This document shows positions 53,673 to 61,841 of a DNA stretch of 64,000 nucleotides, piece after piece. Within the stretch, counting starts at the first letter, position 1. The number at the start of each line of letters is the position of its first letter. The position numbers and the translations under genes are program-made. A model generated the notes under the pieces. That model was not told where the DNA came from. It did not search any database and saw nothing but the letters and a program-made list of their open reading frames with translations. Source of the stretch: Corynebacterium tuberculostearicum SK141. GTDB taxonomy: Bacteria > Actinomycetota > Actinomycetes > Mycobacteriales > Mycobacteriaceae. The stretch covers positions 91,951 through 155,950 of the forward strand of contig NZ_ACVP01000037.1 of NCBI RefSeq assembly GCF_000175635.1. Reading direction: 5' to 3'.

Positions 53673-54446
53673 ATGTCTAAGCTCGCGCTCAATGACGTGA
53701 ACATTTATTACGGCGACTTCCACGCCGTGCAGAACGTGAATATGCAGATTCCGGCCCAGGCCGTGACCGCATTCATCGGCCCTTCCGGCTGCGGTAAGTC
53801 CACCGTGCTGCGCACCATCAACCGCATGCACGAGGTTATCCCCGGCGCCTCCGTGAAGGGCGAAATCCTGCTCGATGGCACCAATATCTACGGACCAAAG
53901 GTTGACCCGGTATCCGTACGCAACACCATCGGCATGGTCTTCCAGAAGGCAAATCCGTTCCCCACCATGTCCATCGAGGACAACGTGGTGGCAGGCCTGA
54001 AGCTGTCCGGTGAAAAGAACAAGAAGAAGCTCAAGGAAGTCGCGGAGAAGTCCCTGCGCGGCGCCAACCTGTGGGATGAGGTTAAGGACCGCCTGGACAA
54101 GCCAGGCGGTGGCCTCTCCGGTGGTCAGCAGCAGCGTCTGTGCATCGCCCGCGCTATCGCCGTGGAGCCAGAGGTGCTACTCATGGACGAGCCTTGCTCC
54201 GCACTGGACCCGATTTCCACCCTCGCCGTGGAGGACCTCATCCACGAGCTGAAGGAAAACTTCACCATCGTTATCGTGACCCACAACATGCAGCAGGCAG
54301 CCCGCGTGTCCGATAAGACCGGCTTCTTCTCCCTGGAAGCAACCGGTAAGCCGGGCCACCTGGTGGAGTTCGATGACACCACCAAGATCTTCGAGAATCC
54401 TTCCCAGAAGGAGACCGAGGATTACATCTCTGGCCGCTTCGGCTAA
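53673..54446 (+). CDS. pstB: phosphate ABC transporter ATPase PstB
   Basis: The 257-aa ATPase has Walker [10 protein letters not shown], the [14 protein letters not shown] signature, Walker [14 protein letters not shown] and the switch His in VTHNM. It powers Pst. GGAGAAAC is upstream of ATG 53673. A strong terminator follows. Confidence 0.97.
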   Translation: MSKLALNDVNIYYGDFHAVQNVNMQIPAQAVTAFIGPSGCGKSTVLRTINRMHEVIPGASVKGEILLDGTNIYGPKVDPVSVRNTIGMVFQKANPFPTMSIEDNVVAGLKLSGEKNKKKLKEVAEKSLRGANLWDEVKDRLDKPGGGLSGGQQQRLCIARAIAVEPEVLLMDEPCSALDPISTLAVEDLIHELKENFTIVIVTHNMQQAARVSDKTGFFSLEATGKPGHLVEFDDTTKIFENPSQKETEDYISGRFG

Positions 54447-54470
54447 AGAGTAAGAGAGATTGTCCGAGAG

Positions 54471-54504
54471 AAGGGGGGCCGGTTCGAAAGAACCGGCCCC
54501 CCTT
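54471..54504. terminator. bidirectional terminator of pstSCAB and phoU
   Basis: A 15-bp stem (AAGGGGGGCCGGTTC and its complement) closed by a GAAA loop, followed by CTTT. It lies between the convergent pstB and phoU genes. Confidence 0.9.
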
Positions 54505-54523
54505 CTTTGGTGCTTAAATCCGT

Positions 54524-55252
54524 CTAACGGCGGAATTGACGCTCGAGATCTGCCATCCGTGCTTCAAATTCGGCGTCCTTCTTGTCCTCTTCTAGTTTCT
54601 TGGCATAGTCATTGGGCAAAAGACCCGTGGTCAGATAGATGATGTGGCCGGCCACGGAGACGCAGTGGTCTGCATAGCGCTCGTAGTAACGCGTAATTTG
54701 TGAGGTCTCAACGGCTTCGCGCACGCTGCCTTCCCATTCGCGCTGGGTCAGGATGCGCAGAATATGGGAGTTGATATCATCTACCGCATCATCGTCGGCA
54801 CGGAGGTTGACGGACAAATCCGCATCAGGGGTGACGAGGATATCGTGCAGGACCGACCCCATTTCTTCAGTGAGACGGTACATTTCCTCGAAGTAGCCGA
54901 TGTAATTCGCCGGTACCACGGCGTCAGGGTGGCGGCGGCGCGCGGAGTCCGCTATGTGCTGGGCTAAACGGCCCATGCGGTAGAGATCCTCCACGATATA
55001 AATCGAGGAGACCACCTGACGGAGGTCCTGTGCCATGGGGTTTTCCAGGGCCAAGAGTTTTACGGCACGCTCAGAGCACCTAGCGCGGAACTCATCTAGC
55101 TCCTCAGTCATGGTGAGAGCATCTTCCGCGGAGTCCAAGGCGCCCTGCAGCAGCGCCAAGGAGGCCTTATCCATGATGTCGCGTACGGTATCGCACATCA
55201 CGATGAGGTCGTGGGAGAAATTGTCTAGGTGTTCCCTATAAGCGGCACGCAT
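54524..55252 (-). CDS. phoU: phosphate-signalling protein PhoU
   Basis: The 242-aa all-helical protein has two PhoU repeats with metal-binding E/D-rich segments (MTEELDEFRARCSERAVKLL, IVEDLYRMGRLAQHIA, RYYERYADHCVSVA). It damps Pst and PhoS signalling when phosphate is plentiful. A TATCAT box ends 7 nt before ATG 55252. It is convergent with pstB rather than part of the operon. Confidence 0.93.
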   Translation of the reverse strand: MRAAYREHLDNFSHDLIVMCDTVRDIMDKASLALLQGALDSAEDALTMTEELDEFRARCSERAVKLLALENPMAQDLRQVVSSIYIVEDLYRMGRLAQHIADSARRRHPDAVVPANYIGYFEEMYRLTEEMGSVLHDILVTPDADLSVNLRADDDAVDDINSHILRILTQREWEGSVREAVETSQITRYYERYADHCVSVAGHIIYLTTGLLPNDYAKKLEEDKKDAEFEARMADLERQFRR

Positions 55253-55353
55253 GCCAAAGATGATAGCGAAAAATTTCGGCGCTTGCGCAACTTAAGTGGA
55301 GCATAAATGCAGGTTTCCTGAGTGCCCCTAGCTGCTCTTATACCTTTGTTAGG

Positions 55354-56499
55354 TTATCCGCCGGAGTTCATAATGTCAGCGGCGACCGGAACGCAGTCGT
55401 CCTCTGGATCGTCGAGCCAACCATCCGGCAAAGCCACCTTGGATGGCGAGCCTTGGCGGCCGCGGGCCCCGTCGGCGTCAGCAGCTAGGGCATCGGACTC
55501 TGCCCAAGGTGCAAGGAGCTCACGCAAGGCATCGATGGAACTGACCTTGGCTAAGCCCGCGCGGACCTGGCCACCAACCGGGAAACCACGCAGGTACCAA
55601 CCGATGTGCTTGCGGATATCGCGGGAAGCATTGTCCTCGCCATCGTGCTCCGCCAGTAGCTCCGCGTGGCGGAGGATCACCTGGGTGACCTCGCCCAGGG
55701 TGGGCTCTGCCGGAATGGACTCGCCGCGCAGTGCGGCGCCGAGCTCGGCAAAAAGCCACGGGCGGCCGAGGCAGCCGCGGCCTACTTGCACGCCGTCGCA
55801 GCCGGTTTGTTCCATCATGCGGCGGGCATCCTCGGCACGGAAGATATCGCCATTGCCCAGCACTGGCACGCCAGTATCCGCCAAGTGCTCCTTGAGGCGG
55901 GCGATTTCGTCCCATCGGGCTTCGCCGGAGTAGCGCTGAGCGGCGGTGCGGCCGTGCAGGGTAACGGCGGCGGCACCGGACTCGACGGCGATGCGCCCGG
56001 CGTCGAGATGCGTATGGTGCTCGTCGTCGATGCCCACACGCATCTTTACCGTGACCGGGATATTGGTGCCCTCTGTGGCCTTGACCGCGGCGGAGACGAT
56101 ATTGCCAAAGAGGCGTCGTTTATAAGGCAGCGCGGAACCGCCACCGCGGCGGGTCACCTTCGGAACCGGGCAACCAAAGTTCATATCGATGTGGTCCGCC
56201 AGGTTTTCGTCGACGATCATCTTCGCGGCTTTATACGTATATTCCGGATCCACCGTATAGATCTGTAAGGAACGGGGATCCTCCTGTGGCGCAAAGGTGG
56301 TCATGTGCAGCGTCTTTTCATTGCGCTCTACCAAGGCGCGGGCGGTGACCATCTCGCAGACGTAGAGGCCCGACACCGTGCCGGTGCGTTGCAGCTCCTG
56401 CTCGCGGCACAACGTGCGGAAGGCAACGTTGGTTACCCCCGCCATCGGGGCGAGGATGACGGGGGAGGAGAGGTCGTAGTGTCCAATGCGCAAATTCAC
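55354..56499 (-). CDS. dusB: tRNA-dihydrouridine synthase
   Basis: The 381-aa FMN enzyme reduces uridines in tRNA D-loops. It starts with VILAPMAGVTNVAFRTLCRE, has the catalytic Cys in MNFGCPVPKVTRRGGGSALP and the GNGDIF and GVQVGRGCLGRPW phosphate-binding motifs. GTG 56499 lies 6 nt after a CACAAT box on the minus strand. The same gene precedes phoU in C. glutamicum. Confidence 0.92.
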   Translation of the reverse strand: MNLRIGHYDLSSPVILAPMAGVTNVAFRTLCREQELQRTGTVSGLYVCEMVTARALVERNEKTLHMTTFAPQEDPRSLQIYTVDPEYTYKAAKMIVDENLADHIDMNFGCPVPKVTRRGGGSALPYKRRLFGNIVSAAVKATEGTNIPVTVKMRVGIDDEHHTHLDAGRIAVESGAAAVTLHGRTAAQRYSGEARWDEIARLKEHLADTGVPVLGNGDIFRAEDARRMMEQTGCDGVQVGRGCLGRPWLFAELGAALRGESIPAEPTLGEVTQVILRHAELLAEHDGEDNASRDIRKHIGWYLRGFPVGGQVRAGLAKVSSIDALRELLAPWAESDALAADADGARGRQGSPSKVALPDGWLDDPEDDCVPVAADIMNSGG

Positions 56500-56690
56500 G
56501 CCCCAATTGTGCTAGTTAACGGGGGAAAATAGCAACTAGTGCCACAGTGGCGCCGTTCCCTATTTTTGCTTTATGGGGTAAAGGTCACACAAAAGTGGTG
56601 GAAATCTTGCAAAGATTCGCTAATGTGGGCTGTGTAACTAATTAGAACGGCCGTTATTTTGGCTGGCCCCTTAATGAAGGAGGATTACCC
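56500..56690 (+). promoter_or_regulatory. upstream region of the CoA-transferase gene
   Basis: No gene. It contains a RamA-type word TGGGGT (56574-56579) and GAAATCTTGCAAA (56601-56613), which matches 10 of 13 positions of the RamB motif. Control by acetate regulators is therefore possible. GAAGGAGG precedes TTG 56691. Confidence 0.35.
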
Positions 56691-58193
56691 TTGTCCGAGA
56701 GAATCGCGTATGCCCCATTCGAGAAGCTCGTAGTTTCCGCTGAAGAGGCTGCTCAGCACGTCAACCACGGTGACCGCGTGGGCATTTCCGGCTTCACCGG
56801 TGCTGGCTACCCCAAGGGTCTGCCCACCGCCATTGCAGAGAAGGCCAAGGCTCTACATGAAAAGGGCGAGGAATTTAAGATCGACGTCTTCTCCGGCGCT
56901 TCCACCGCCCCGGACTGCGATGGCGTTCTGGCGGAAGCTGAGGCAATTCGCTTCCGCTCTCCTTATAACTCCGATCCCACCCTGCGTAAGCAGTTCAATG
57001 ATGGCACCGCGCTTTATCAGGATATCCACCTGTCTCACTCGGGCCAGCAGGTAGAAGAGGGCTTCTACGGTGACTTCCAGGTAGCCATTATTGAGGCCGT
57101 GCGCATTACCGAAGAAGGCCACGTGGTGCCGTCCTCCGCAGTGGGCAATAACCTCGAGTTCATCGAGGCTGCGGATAAGATCATCATTGAGATCAATGAG
57201 TGGCAGTCCATCAACCTCGAGGGCATGCACGATATCTATCGCATTGAAAAGCTGCCTAACCGCCAGCCAATCCCTATCACTAAGCCGGGTGACCGCATCG
57301 GTACCACCTACATGGAGGTGCCGGAGGACAAGGTTGTTGCAGTGGTAAAGACCGATGCCCCGGACCGCAACGCACCATTCAAGGAACCGGACGAGGTTTC
57401 CGAGAAGATCGCCGCCAACTTCATCGAGTTCCTCGAGGGGGAGGTCGCCGCTGGTCGCCTTGAGTATGACAAGTTCATCATGCAGTCCGGCGTGGGCAAT
57501 GTCCCCAACGCCGTGATGGCCGGCCTGCTGGACTCCAAGTTTGAGAATATTCAGGCCTATACCGAGGTCATTCAGGATGGCATGCTCGATCTCATCGATG
57601 CGGGCAAGATGACCATGGCTTCCGCCACCTCCTTCGCGCTGTCCCCGGACTACGCGGAGAAGATGAATGAGGAGGCGGAGCGCTACCGCAAGCACATCAT
57701 CCTCCGCCCGCAGCAGGTTTCCAACCACCCAGAGGTCATCCGCCGCGTCGGCCTGATTTCCTCCAACGGCATGATTGAGGCCGATATCTACGGCAACATC
57801 AACTCCACCAACGTGTCCGGCTCCCGCATTATGAACGGCACCGGCGGCTCGGGTGACTTCACCCGCAACGCTTATATCTCCACCTTCGTTTCCCCGTCGG
57901 TGGCCAAGGATGGCGCGATTTCTGCGCTGGTTCCGTTCGTGTCTCACACCGACCACACCGAGCACGACACCATGGTCATCATTACCGAGTACGGCGTAGC
58001 CGACCTGCGCGGTCTGGCGCCGAAGGAGCGCGTGGAAAAGGTCATCTCCGTGGCGCACCCGGATTACCGTCCGTTGCTCGAGGAGTACTTCAACCGTGCC
58101 AAGGAAAACAAGTTCCAGCACACTCCGCACGACCTGAAGACCGCCTTTGACTTCCAGGTCCGCTTCATGGAGAAGGGCGATATGCGCGGCTAA
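56691..58193 (+). CDS. actA: succinyl-CoA:acetate CoA-transferase (acetyl-CoA hydrolase family)
   Basis: The 500-aa enzyme belongs to CoA-transferase family I of the Ach1/Cat1 type: GDRVGISGFTGAGYPK at the N-terminus, the catalytic Glu region VIITEYGVADLRGL and GSGDFTRNAYIS. C. glutamicum ActA at this locus moves CoA from acetyl-CoA or succinyl-CoA to acetate. TTG 56691 has AAGGAGG upstream. It joins pqo and RamA in acetate metabolism. Hydrolase activity cannot be told from transferase by sequence. Confidence 0.88.
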   Translation: MSERIAYAPFEKLVVSAEEAAQHVNHGDRVGISGFTGAGYPKGLPTAIAEKAKALHEKGEEFKIDVFSGASTAPDCDGVLAEAEAIRFRSPYNSDPTLRKQFNDGTALYQDIHLSHSGQQVEEGFYGDFQVAIIEAVRITEEGHVVPSSAVGNNLEFIEAADKIIIEINEWQSINLEGMHDIYRIEKLPNRQPIPITKPGDRIGTTYMEVPEDKVVAVVKTDAPDRNAPFKEPDEVSEKIAANFIEFLEGEVAAGRLEYDKFIMQSGVGNVPNAVMAGLLDSKFENIQAYTEVIQDGMLDLIDAGKMTMASATSFALSPDYAEKMNEEAERYRKHIILRPQQVSNHPEVIRRVGLISSNGMIEADIYGNINSTNVSGSRIMNGTGGSGDFTRNAYISTFVSPSVAKDGAISALVPFVSHTDHTEHDTMVIITEYGVADLRGLAPKERVEKVISVAHPDYRPLLEEYFNRAKENKFQHTPHDLKTAFDFQVRFMEKGDMRG

Positions 58194-58301
58194 TGTGGCC
58201 ACGCCTCGGCAGGCGCTCAGCGGCGAGCTGGGCGCCTTTCGCTTGCCGACGCCCCCTAATTAGGACTTTGCAAATACCGCACGCTAAAATGTAGCGACGT
58301 T

Positions 58302-58374
58302 GGGCCTTTAGCTCAGTTGGTAGAGCTACGGACTTTTAATCCGCAGGTCGTGGGTTCGATCCCCACAGGGCCCA
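58302..58374 (+). tRNA. tRNA-Lys (anticodon TTT)
   Basis: A 73-nt cloverleaf: acceptor GGGCCTT/AGGGCCC, anticodon loop CTTTTAA, T-loop TTCGATC, discriminator A, no encoded CCA. Confidence 0.96.
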
Positions 58375-58379
58375 CAACT

Positions 58380-58406
58380 GGAGCCACCTTTTCGGGTGGC
58401 TCCTTT
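58380..58406 (+). terminator. terminator after tRNA-Lys
   Basis: GGAGCCACC / GGTGGCTCC stem with a short loop followed by TTTTAG. It touches the end of the csoR gene, which is read from the other strand. Confidence 0.85.
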
Positions 58407-58738
58407 TAGTTTTTCACCATCTTCTTGATGGCGCGCATGGCTTCCTCTAGCTTCTCGGTGGCTACTTCACCGTCCTCGGCGGCGGCACCGGCCACACAGT
58501 GCTCAATATGGTCTTCTAGGAGCGCCAGTGAGACATTCTCCAGCGCCGACTTCACCGCCGAAATCTGGGTAATGATGTCGATGCAGTATTGGTCTTCCTC
58601 GACCATGCGGTGGATGCCGCGCGCCTGCCCCTCAATGCGCTTGAGTCGGGCAAGGTAGCGATCCTTGCTCTTAGAATCCGCGTTATATCCGTGCACGTGC
58701 GGCTCGTGGCAGGAGCACGTTTGATGCTGGTCAGACAT
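58406..58738 (-). CDS. csoR: CsoR-type copper-sensing repressor
   Basis: The 110-aa DUF156 protein keeps the Cu(I) ligands Cys52, His77 and Cys81 (DQYCIDII, LEDHIEHCV). A His/Cys-rich N-terminus (TCSCHEPHVHG) may add metal sites. ATG 58738 has AGGA upstream; an earlier in-frame start would overlap tRNA-Glu. No copper pump gene is adjacent, so its targets are elsewhere. It differs from the CstR-type paralogue at 36.7 kb. Confidence 0.85.
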   Translation of the reverse strand: MSDQHQTCSCHEPHVHGYNADSKSKDRYLARLKRIEGQARGIHRMVEEDQYCIDIITQISAVKSALENVSLALLEDHIEHCVAGAAAEDGEVATEKLEEAMRAIKKMVKN

Positions 58739-58820
58739 GGTTCCTAATCTTTCTGGGGGATCGATTTTGTAACTAGGTGAGGTCTCCAGTATATTTCTAG
58801 AAGTCGCCTTAGCGCGACGG

Positions 58821-58896
58821 GCCCCCATCGTCTAGCGGCCTAGGACACTGCCCTTTCACGGCAGCGGCACGGGTTCGAATCCCGTTGGGGGTACCA
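58821..58896 (+). tRNA. tRNA-Glu (anticodon TTC)
   Basis: Acceptor GCCCCCA/TGGGGGT, anticodon stem CTGCC/GGCAG with loop CTTTCAC, T-loop TTCGAAT, discriminator A at 58893 and encoded CCA at 58894-58896. Confidence 0.95.
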
Positions 58897-58931
58897 ACAC
58901 GAAAGTGTTGGTTCGAATTGAATATTCGATT

Positions 58932-59005
58932 GGCCTTGTGGCGCAGTTGGTTAGCGCGCCGCCCTGTCACGGCGGAGGTCGCGGGTTCAAGTCCCGTCAA
59001 GGTCG
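58932..59005 (+). tRNA. tRNA-Asp (anticodon GTC), copy 1
   Basis: A 74-nt cloverleaf: acceptor GGCCTTG/CAAGGTC, anticodon loop CTGTCAC, T-loop TTCAAGT, discriminator G. It differs from copy 2 at 59464 by one compensatory acceptor pair (T-A against C-G). Confidence 0.96.
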
Positions 59006-59012
59006 CAGAATG

Positions 59013-59045
59013 AGCAGCAATCGCTTCGGCGGTTGCTGCTTTTTG
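59013..59045 (+). terminator. terminator after tRNA-Glu/tRNA-Asp
   Basis: AGCAGCAATCGC / GGCGGTTGCTGCT stem followed by TTTTG. Confidence 0.85.
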
Positions 59046-59063
59046 TTTTGTTAGGCTGGCGCC

Positions 59064-59378
59064 ATGGAACCATACGTCGGAATCGCTGTCTTTGAGCTCG
59101 CCTCCGAAAGCTCGGAGCATTCTAACTTCTTCCGAGAGGACTTCTTTCTCATCTATGCAGATTCGGATGAGGAGGCGCACCGCAAGGCCGTTGAATGGAC
59201 TCGCGAGCAGGAATATGAGGGCCTGAAGCTGCGCCACATTGTCGACGTCGCACCCGCCCTCTACGGTCATGTGGATCGAGATTGTGACCTCTATTCGCGG
59301 CACTTTTCCTCGCTGGAAGACTACAAACGCTTCGAGATGAACTTGGGTGGAAAAGATCCGCTTTCACCGCCTAAATAG
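59064..59378 (+). CDS. DUF4288-like small protein
   Basis: The 104-aa protein (EDFFLIYADSDEEAHRKAVEWTREQEYEG, then LRHIVDVAPAL) resembles DUF4288 proteins. Function unknown. A TAGGCT box ends 6 nt before ATG 59064, again a leaderless pattern. It sits alone between tRNA genes. Confidence 0.7.
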   Translation: MEPYVGIAVFELASESSEHSNFFREDFFLIYADSDEEAHRKAVEWTREQEYEGLKLRHIVDVAPALYGHVDRDCDLYSRHFSSLEDYKRFEMNLGGKDPLSPPK

Positions 59379-59463
59379 CGTTCTGACGTGCTGATTTGGT
59401 GAGTCTTGGGAGTCTTCTGTAAAGTATTTATCCGTGCCCAAGAGCACACACACAATTAAAAAT

Positions 59464-59537
59464 GGCCCTGTGGCGCAGTTGGTTAGCGCGCCGCCCTGTC
59501 ACGGCGGAGGTCGCGGGTTCAAGTCCCGTCAGGGTCG
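59464..59537 (+). tRNA. tRNA-Asp (anticodon GTC), copy 2
   Basis: A 74-nt cloverleaf: acceptor GGCCCTG/CAGGGTC, anticodon loop CTGTCAC, identical to copy 1 except for one acceptor base pair. Confidence 0.96.
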
Positions 59538-59556
59538 CGGAAACCTTCGGGTTTCT

Positions 59557-59629
59557 GGCCAGATAGCTCAGTCGGTAGAGCACACGCCTGAAAAGTGTGG
59601 GGTCGCCAGTTCGATCCTGGCTCTGGCCA
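59557..59629 (+). tRNA. tRNA-Phe (anticodon GAA)
   Basis: A 73-nt cloverleaf: acceptor GGCCAGA/TCTGGCC, anticodon loop CTGAAAA, T-loop TTCGATC, discriminator A. Confidence 0.96.
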
Positions 59630-59633
59630 CAAT

Positions 59634-59661
59634 AATGGCTCCTCGTAAGAGGGGCCATTTT
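59634..59661 (+). terminator. terminator after tRNA-Phe
   Basis: AATGGCTCCTC / GAGGGGCCATT stem with a GTAA loop followed by TTT. Confidence 0.85.
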
Positions 59662-59677
59662 TGCTTAGTATGGGCAC

Positions 59678-59968
59678 ATGGAACACGCTATTGCACACCA
59701 GACCGATAAGTCCCGTTACGTCCTTACCGTGGACGGTGTTGAGGCGGGCGCGTGCCACTACGTAGACGCCGGCAGTACCCGCGAGTTCAACCACACGGTC
59801 ATCAAGGATGCTTTCCGTGGCCAAGGATTGTCCGCGCCGCTGATTAAGGCAGCGCTTGACGACGTCCGGGGCGTCGGCAAGCACGTCATTGCTTCCTGCT
59901 CGGCAGTGGCGCACTTTATAGAAAAGAATCCCGAATACCGCGACCTGCTGCGCTCAGAAGGCATATAA
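59678..59968 (+). CDS. YidJ-type GNAT acetyltransferase
   Basis: The 96-aa single-domain GNAT protein of the short YidJ type has the acetyl-CoA loop FRGQGLSAPLIKAAL and a final SCSAVAHFIEKNPEY segment that is typical of this family. Substrate unknown. TAGTAT (59666-59671) ends 6 nt before ATG 59678. Confidence 0.88.
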   Translation: MEHAIAHQTDKSRYVLTVDGVEAGACHYVDAGSTREFNHTVIKDAFRGQGLSAPLIKAALDDVRGVGKHVIASCSAVAHFIEKNPEYRDLLRSEGI

Positions 59969-60007
59969 AAGCGGCCCGCAGTTGCCTGGGAGCCGCTGGG
60001 AAAGAAT

Positions 60008-60571
60008 TTAGATGTAGTAGTCGGGATCGACCAGTTTGATGCGCTCATTCGGGTTGCGCGGACGGTTCTTGGCCGGAATGCCCACCGCGATATTTTCGGC
60101 GGGAACATCCTTCGTCACCACGGCATTGGCGCCAATGGCCGAACCTTCACCGATCGTAATGGGGCCGAGCACCTTGGCGCCCGCACCGATAGTGACATTG
60201 TCTTCGATAGTGGGGTGGCGCTTGGTCTGGGTGAGCACCTGGCCGCCGAGGGTGACGCCATGGTAGAGCATGACGCCATCGCCAATCTCTGCGGTTTCAC
60301 CAATGACGATGCCCATGCCATGGTCAATAAAGAAGCGGCGGCCGATTGTGGCGCCCGGGTGGATCTCCACGCCGGTAAAGAAGCGGTTAATCTGCGCCAA
60401 GATGCGCGCAGGCCCGCGCAGCCCGCGCTTCCACATCCAGTGCGAAATGCGGTGAGACCACACCGCGTGGAGGCCGGAGTACACTACTGCATTTTCGACG
60501 TCGCCACGCGCGGCCGGATCGTGATCTCTTGCATTTGCTAAGTCTTCACGGATGTAGCTCATAATGTTCAT
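60008..60571 (-). CDS. cysE: serine O-acetyltransferase
   Basis: The 187-aa enzyme makes O-acetylserine for CysK. It has an N-terminal helical part ([17 protein letters not shown]) and a left-handed beta helix with hexapeptide repeats ([29 protein letters not shown]). This is the short CysE type. ATG 60571 lies 6 nt after a TACTAT box on the minus strand, supporting it over ATG 60562. It is separated from cysK by a terminator. Confidence 0.93.
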   Translation of the reverse strand: MNIMSYIREDLANARDHDPAARGDVENAVVYSGLHAVWSHRISHWMWKRGLRGPARILAQINRFFTGVEIHPGATIGRRFFIDHGMGIVIGETAEIGDGVMLYHGVTLGGQVLTQTKRHPTIEDNVTIGAGAKVLGPITIGEGSAIGANAVVTKDVPAENIAVGIPAKNRPRNPNERIKLVDPDYYI

Positions 60572-60590
60572 GCCCACATAGTACTGGCAT

Positions 60591-60627
60591 AAAAAAGGCA
60601 CCCGCCAAGGTTGGCGGGTGCTTTTAT
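60591..60627 (-). terminator. terminator of cysK
   Basis: GCACCCGCCAA / TTGGCGGGTGC stem followed on the minus strand by CTTTTTT. It precedes the cysE promoter. Confidence 0.9.
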
Positions 60628-60641
60628 TCAAGCGAAGTAAT

Positions 60642-61577
60642 TTAAGCTTCGCGGATGTCCTCGAAGAGGATGGTGGAGACGTAGCGCTCACCGAAGTCCG
60701 GCAGGACAACCACGATGGTCTTGCCCTCGAACTCTGGGCGCTCCGCCAGCTTCAGGGCTGCGGAAACGTTAGCGCCGGCGGAGATACCAACCAGCAGGCC
60801 TTCCTGGGTAGCCAGGTCGCGGGATGCCTTGATGGACTCCTCGGTGGTAGCGGTAAAGACTTCGTCGAGAAGCTCGCGGTCAAGCACCTCAGGAACGAAG
60901 TTAGCGCCGATGCCCTGAATCTTGTGCGGGCCAGCGTGGCCTTCAGACAGGACAGGGGAGTCGGACGGCTCGACCGCAGCCAGGTGCAGGTCTGGGTTCT
61001 TGGACTTCAGGAAGCGGCCCACACCGGTAACGGTGCCGCCGGTGCCTACGCCAGCAACGAAGGCGTCAACCTTGCCCTCGGCGTCTTCCCAAATCTCTGG
61101 GCCGGTGGTTTCCTCGTGAATCTTCGGGTTCGCCTCGTTAGCGAACTGTGCGGCAAGGATGGCGTTATCGGTCTCAGCGACAATTTCATTCGCCTTGTCG
61201 ACGGCGCCCTGCATGCCCGCAGCGCCCGGGGTCAGCACGATTTCTGCGCCGTAGGCACGCAGCAGTACCTTGCGCTCATTGGACATGGTCTCCGGCATGG
61301 TCAGGATGACCTTGTAGCCCAAGGTGGCGCCAGCCAGGGCCAGGGCGATGCCGGTGTTGCCGGAGGTGGCCTCCACGATGGTGCCGCCCGGCTTGAGCTG
61401 ACCGGACTTCTCGGCCGCTGCAACGATGGCCTTGCCGATGCGATCCTTCACGGAGTTAGCCGGGTTAAAGGATTCAACCTTGGCAAGCACGGTAGCGCCC
61501 TTGCCCTCGGTGATACGGTTCAGGCGGACCAGCGGGGTGCCGCCGATGGTTTCCATAATGTTGTTGTAGACAGCCAT
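60642..61577 (-). CDS. cysK: cysteine synthase (O-acetylserine sulfhydrylase A)
   Basis: The 311-aa PLP enzyme forms cysteine from O-acetylserine and sulfide. It has the PLP lysine in [11 protein letters not shown], the [10 protein letters not shown] loop, [12 protein letters not shown] and a C-terminal GISAGAN phosphate site. GGAGTCC lies 8 nt before ATG 61577. Two McbR-like boxes upstream agree with control by sulfur status. CysE follows. Confidence 0.96.
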   Translation of the reverse strand: MAVYNNIMETIGGTPLVRLNRITEGKGATVLAKVESFNPANSVKDRIGKAIVAAAEKSGQLKPGGTIVEATSGNTGIALALAGATLGYKVILTMPETMSNERKVLLRAYGAEIVLTPGAAGMQGAVDKANEIVAETDNAILAAQFANEANPKIHEETTGPEIWEDAEGKVDAFVAGVGTGGTVTGVGRFLKSKNPDLHLAAVEPSDSPVLSEGHAGPHKIQGIGANFVPEVLDRELLDEVFTATTEESIKASRDLATQEGLLVGISAGANVSAALKLAERPEFEGKTIVVVLPDFGERYVSTILFEDIREA

Positions 61578-61645
61578 TTTGTGGACTCCTTTGGGAATCA
61601 GATTTGGGTTCAAATCGCGTACAACGCAAGCGTACACTACACAAG

Positions 61646-61684
61646 TAGACCAGTTAGTATATAAATTCTAGACCGGGCAGTCGG
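61646..61684. promoter_or_regulatory. two McbR-like boxes upstream of cysK
   Basis: TAGAC-N6-GTATA (61646-61661) and TAGAC-N6-GTCGG (61669-61684) match 9 and 8 of the 10 fixed positions of the McbR box TAGAC-N6-GTCTA. McbR represses sulfur genes, including cysK, in C. glutamicum. Confidence 0.65.
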
Positions 61685-61841
61685 GCATTTCATGTGGGAT
61701 TGCAGCGCCAGATAAGCCGAGGGCGATTTCGAATTACCCCCACATGCTGTCTATACTTCCACTCAGTTGCCCGCTGGTCCCCAAATTCCCGGGGGAGGAC
61801 GGGTACACCTGCTTGGTTACCCCCGACGAGGAAAGAGTCTC
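61685..61841 (+). promoter_or_regulatory. ramA promoter and leader
   Basis: TATACT (61752-61757) is a good -10, giving a leader of about 75 nt. The leader holds a GTCCCC...GGGGGAGGAC hairpin. CCCC words at 61735, 61774 and 61820 resemble RamA sites and would allow autoregulation. GAGGAAAG precedes ATG 61842. Confidence 0.45.
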
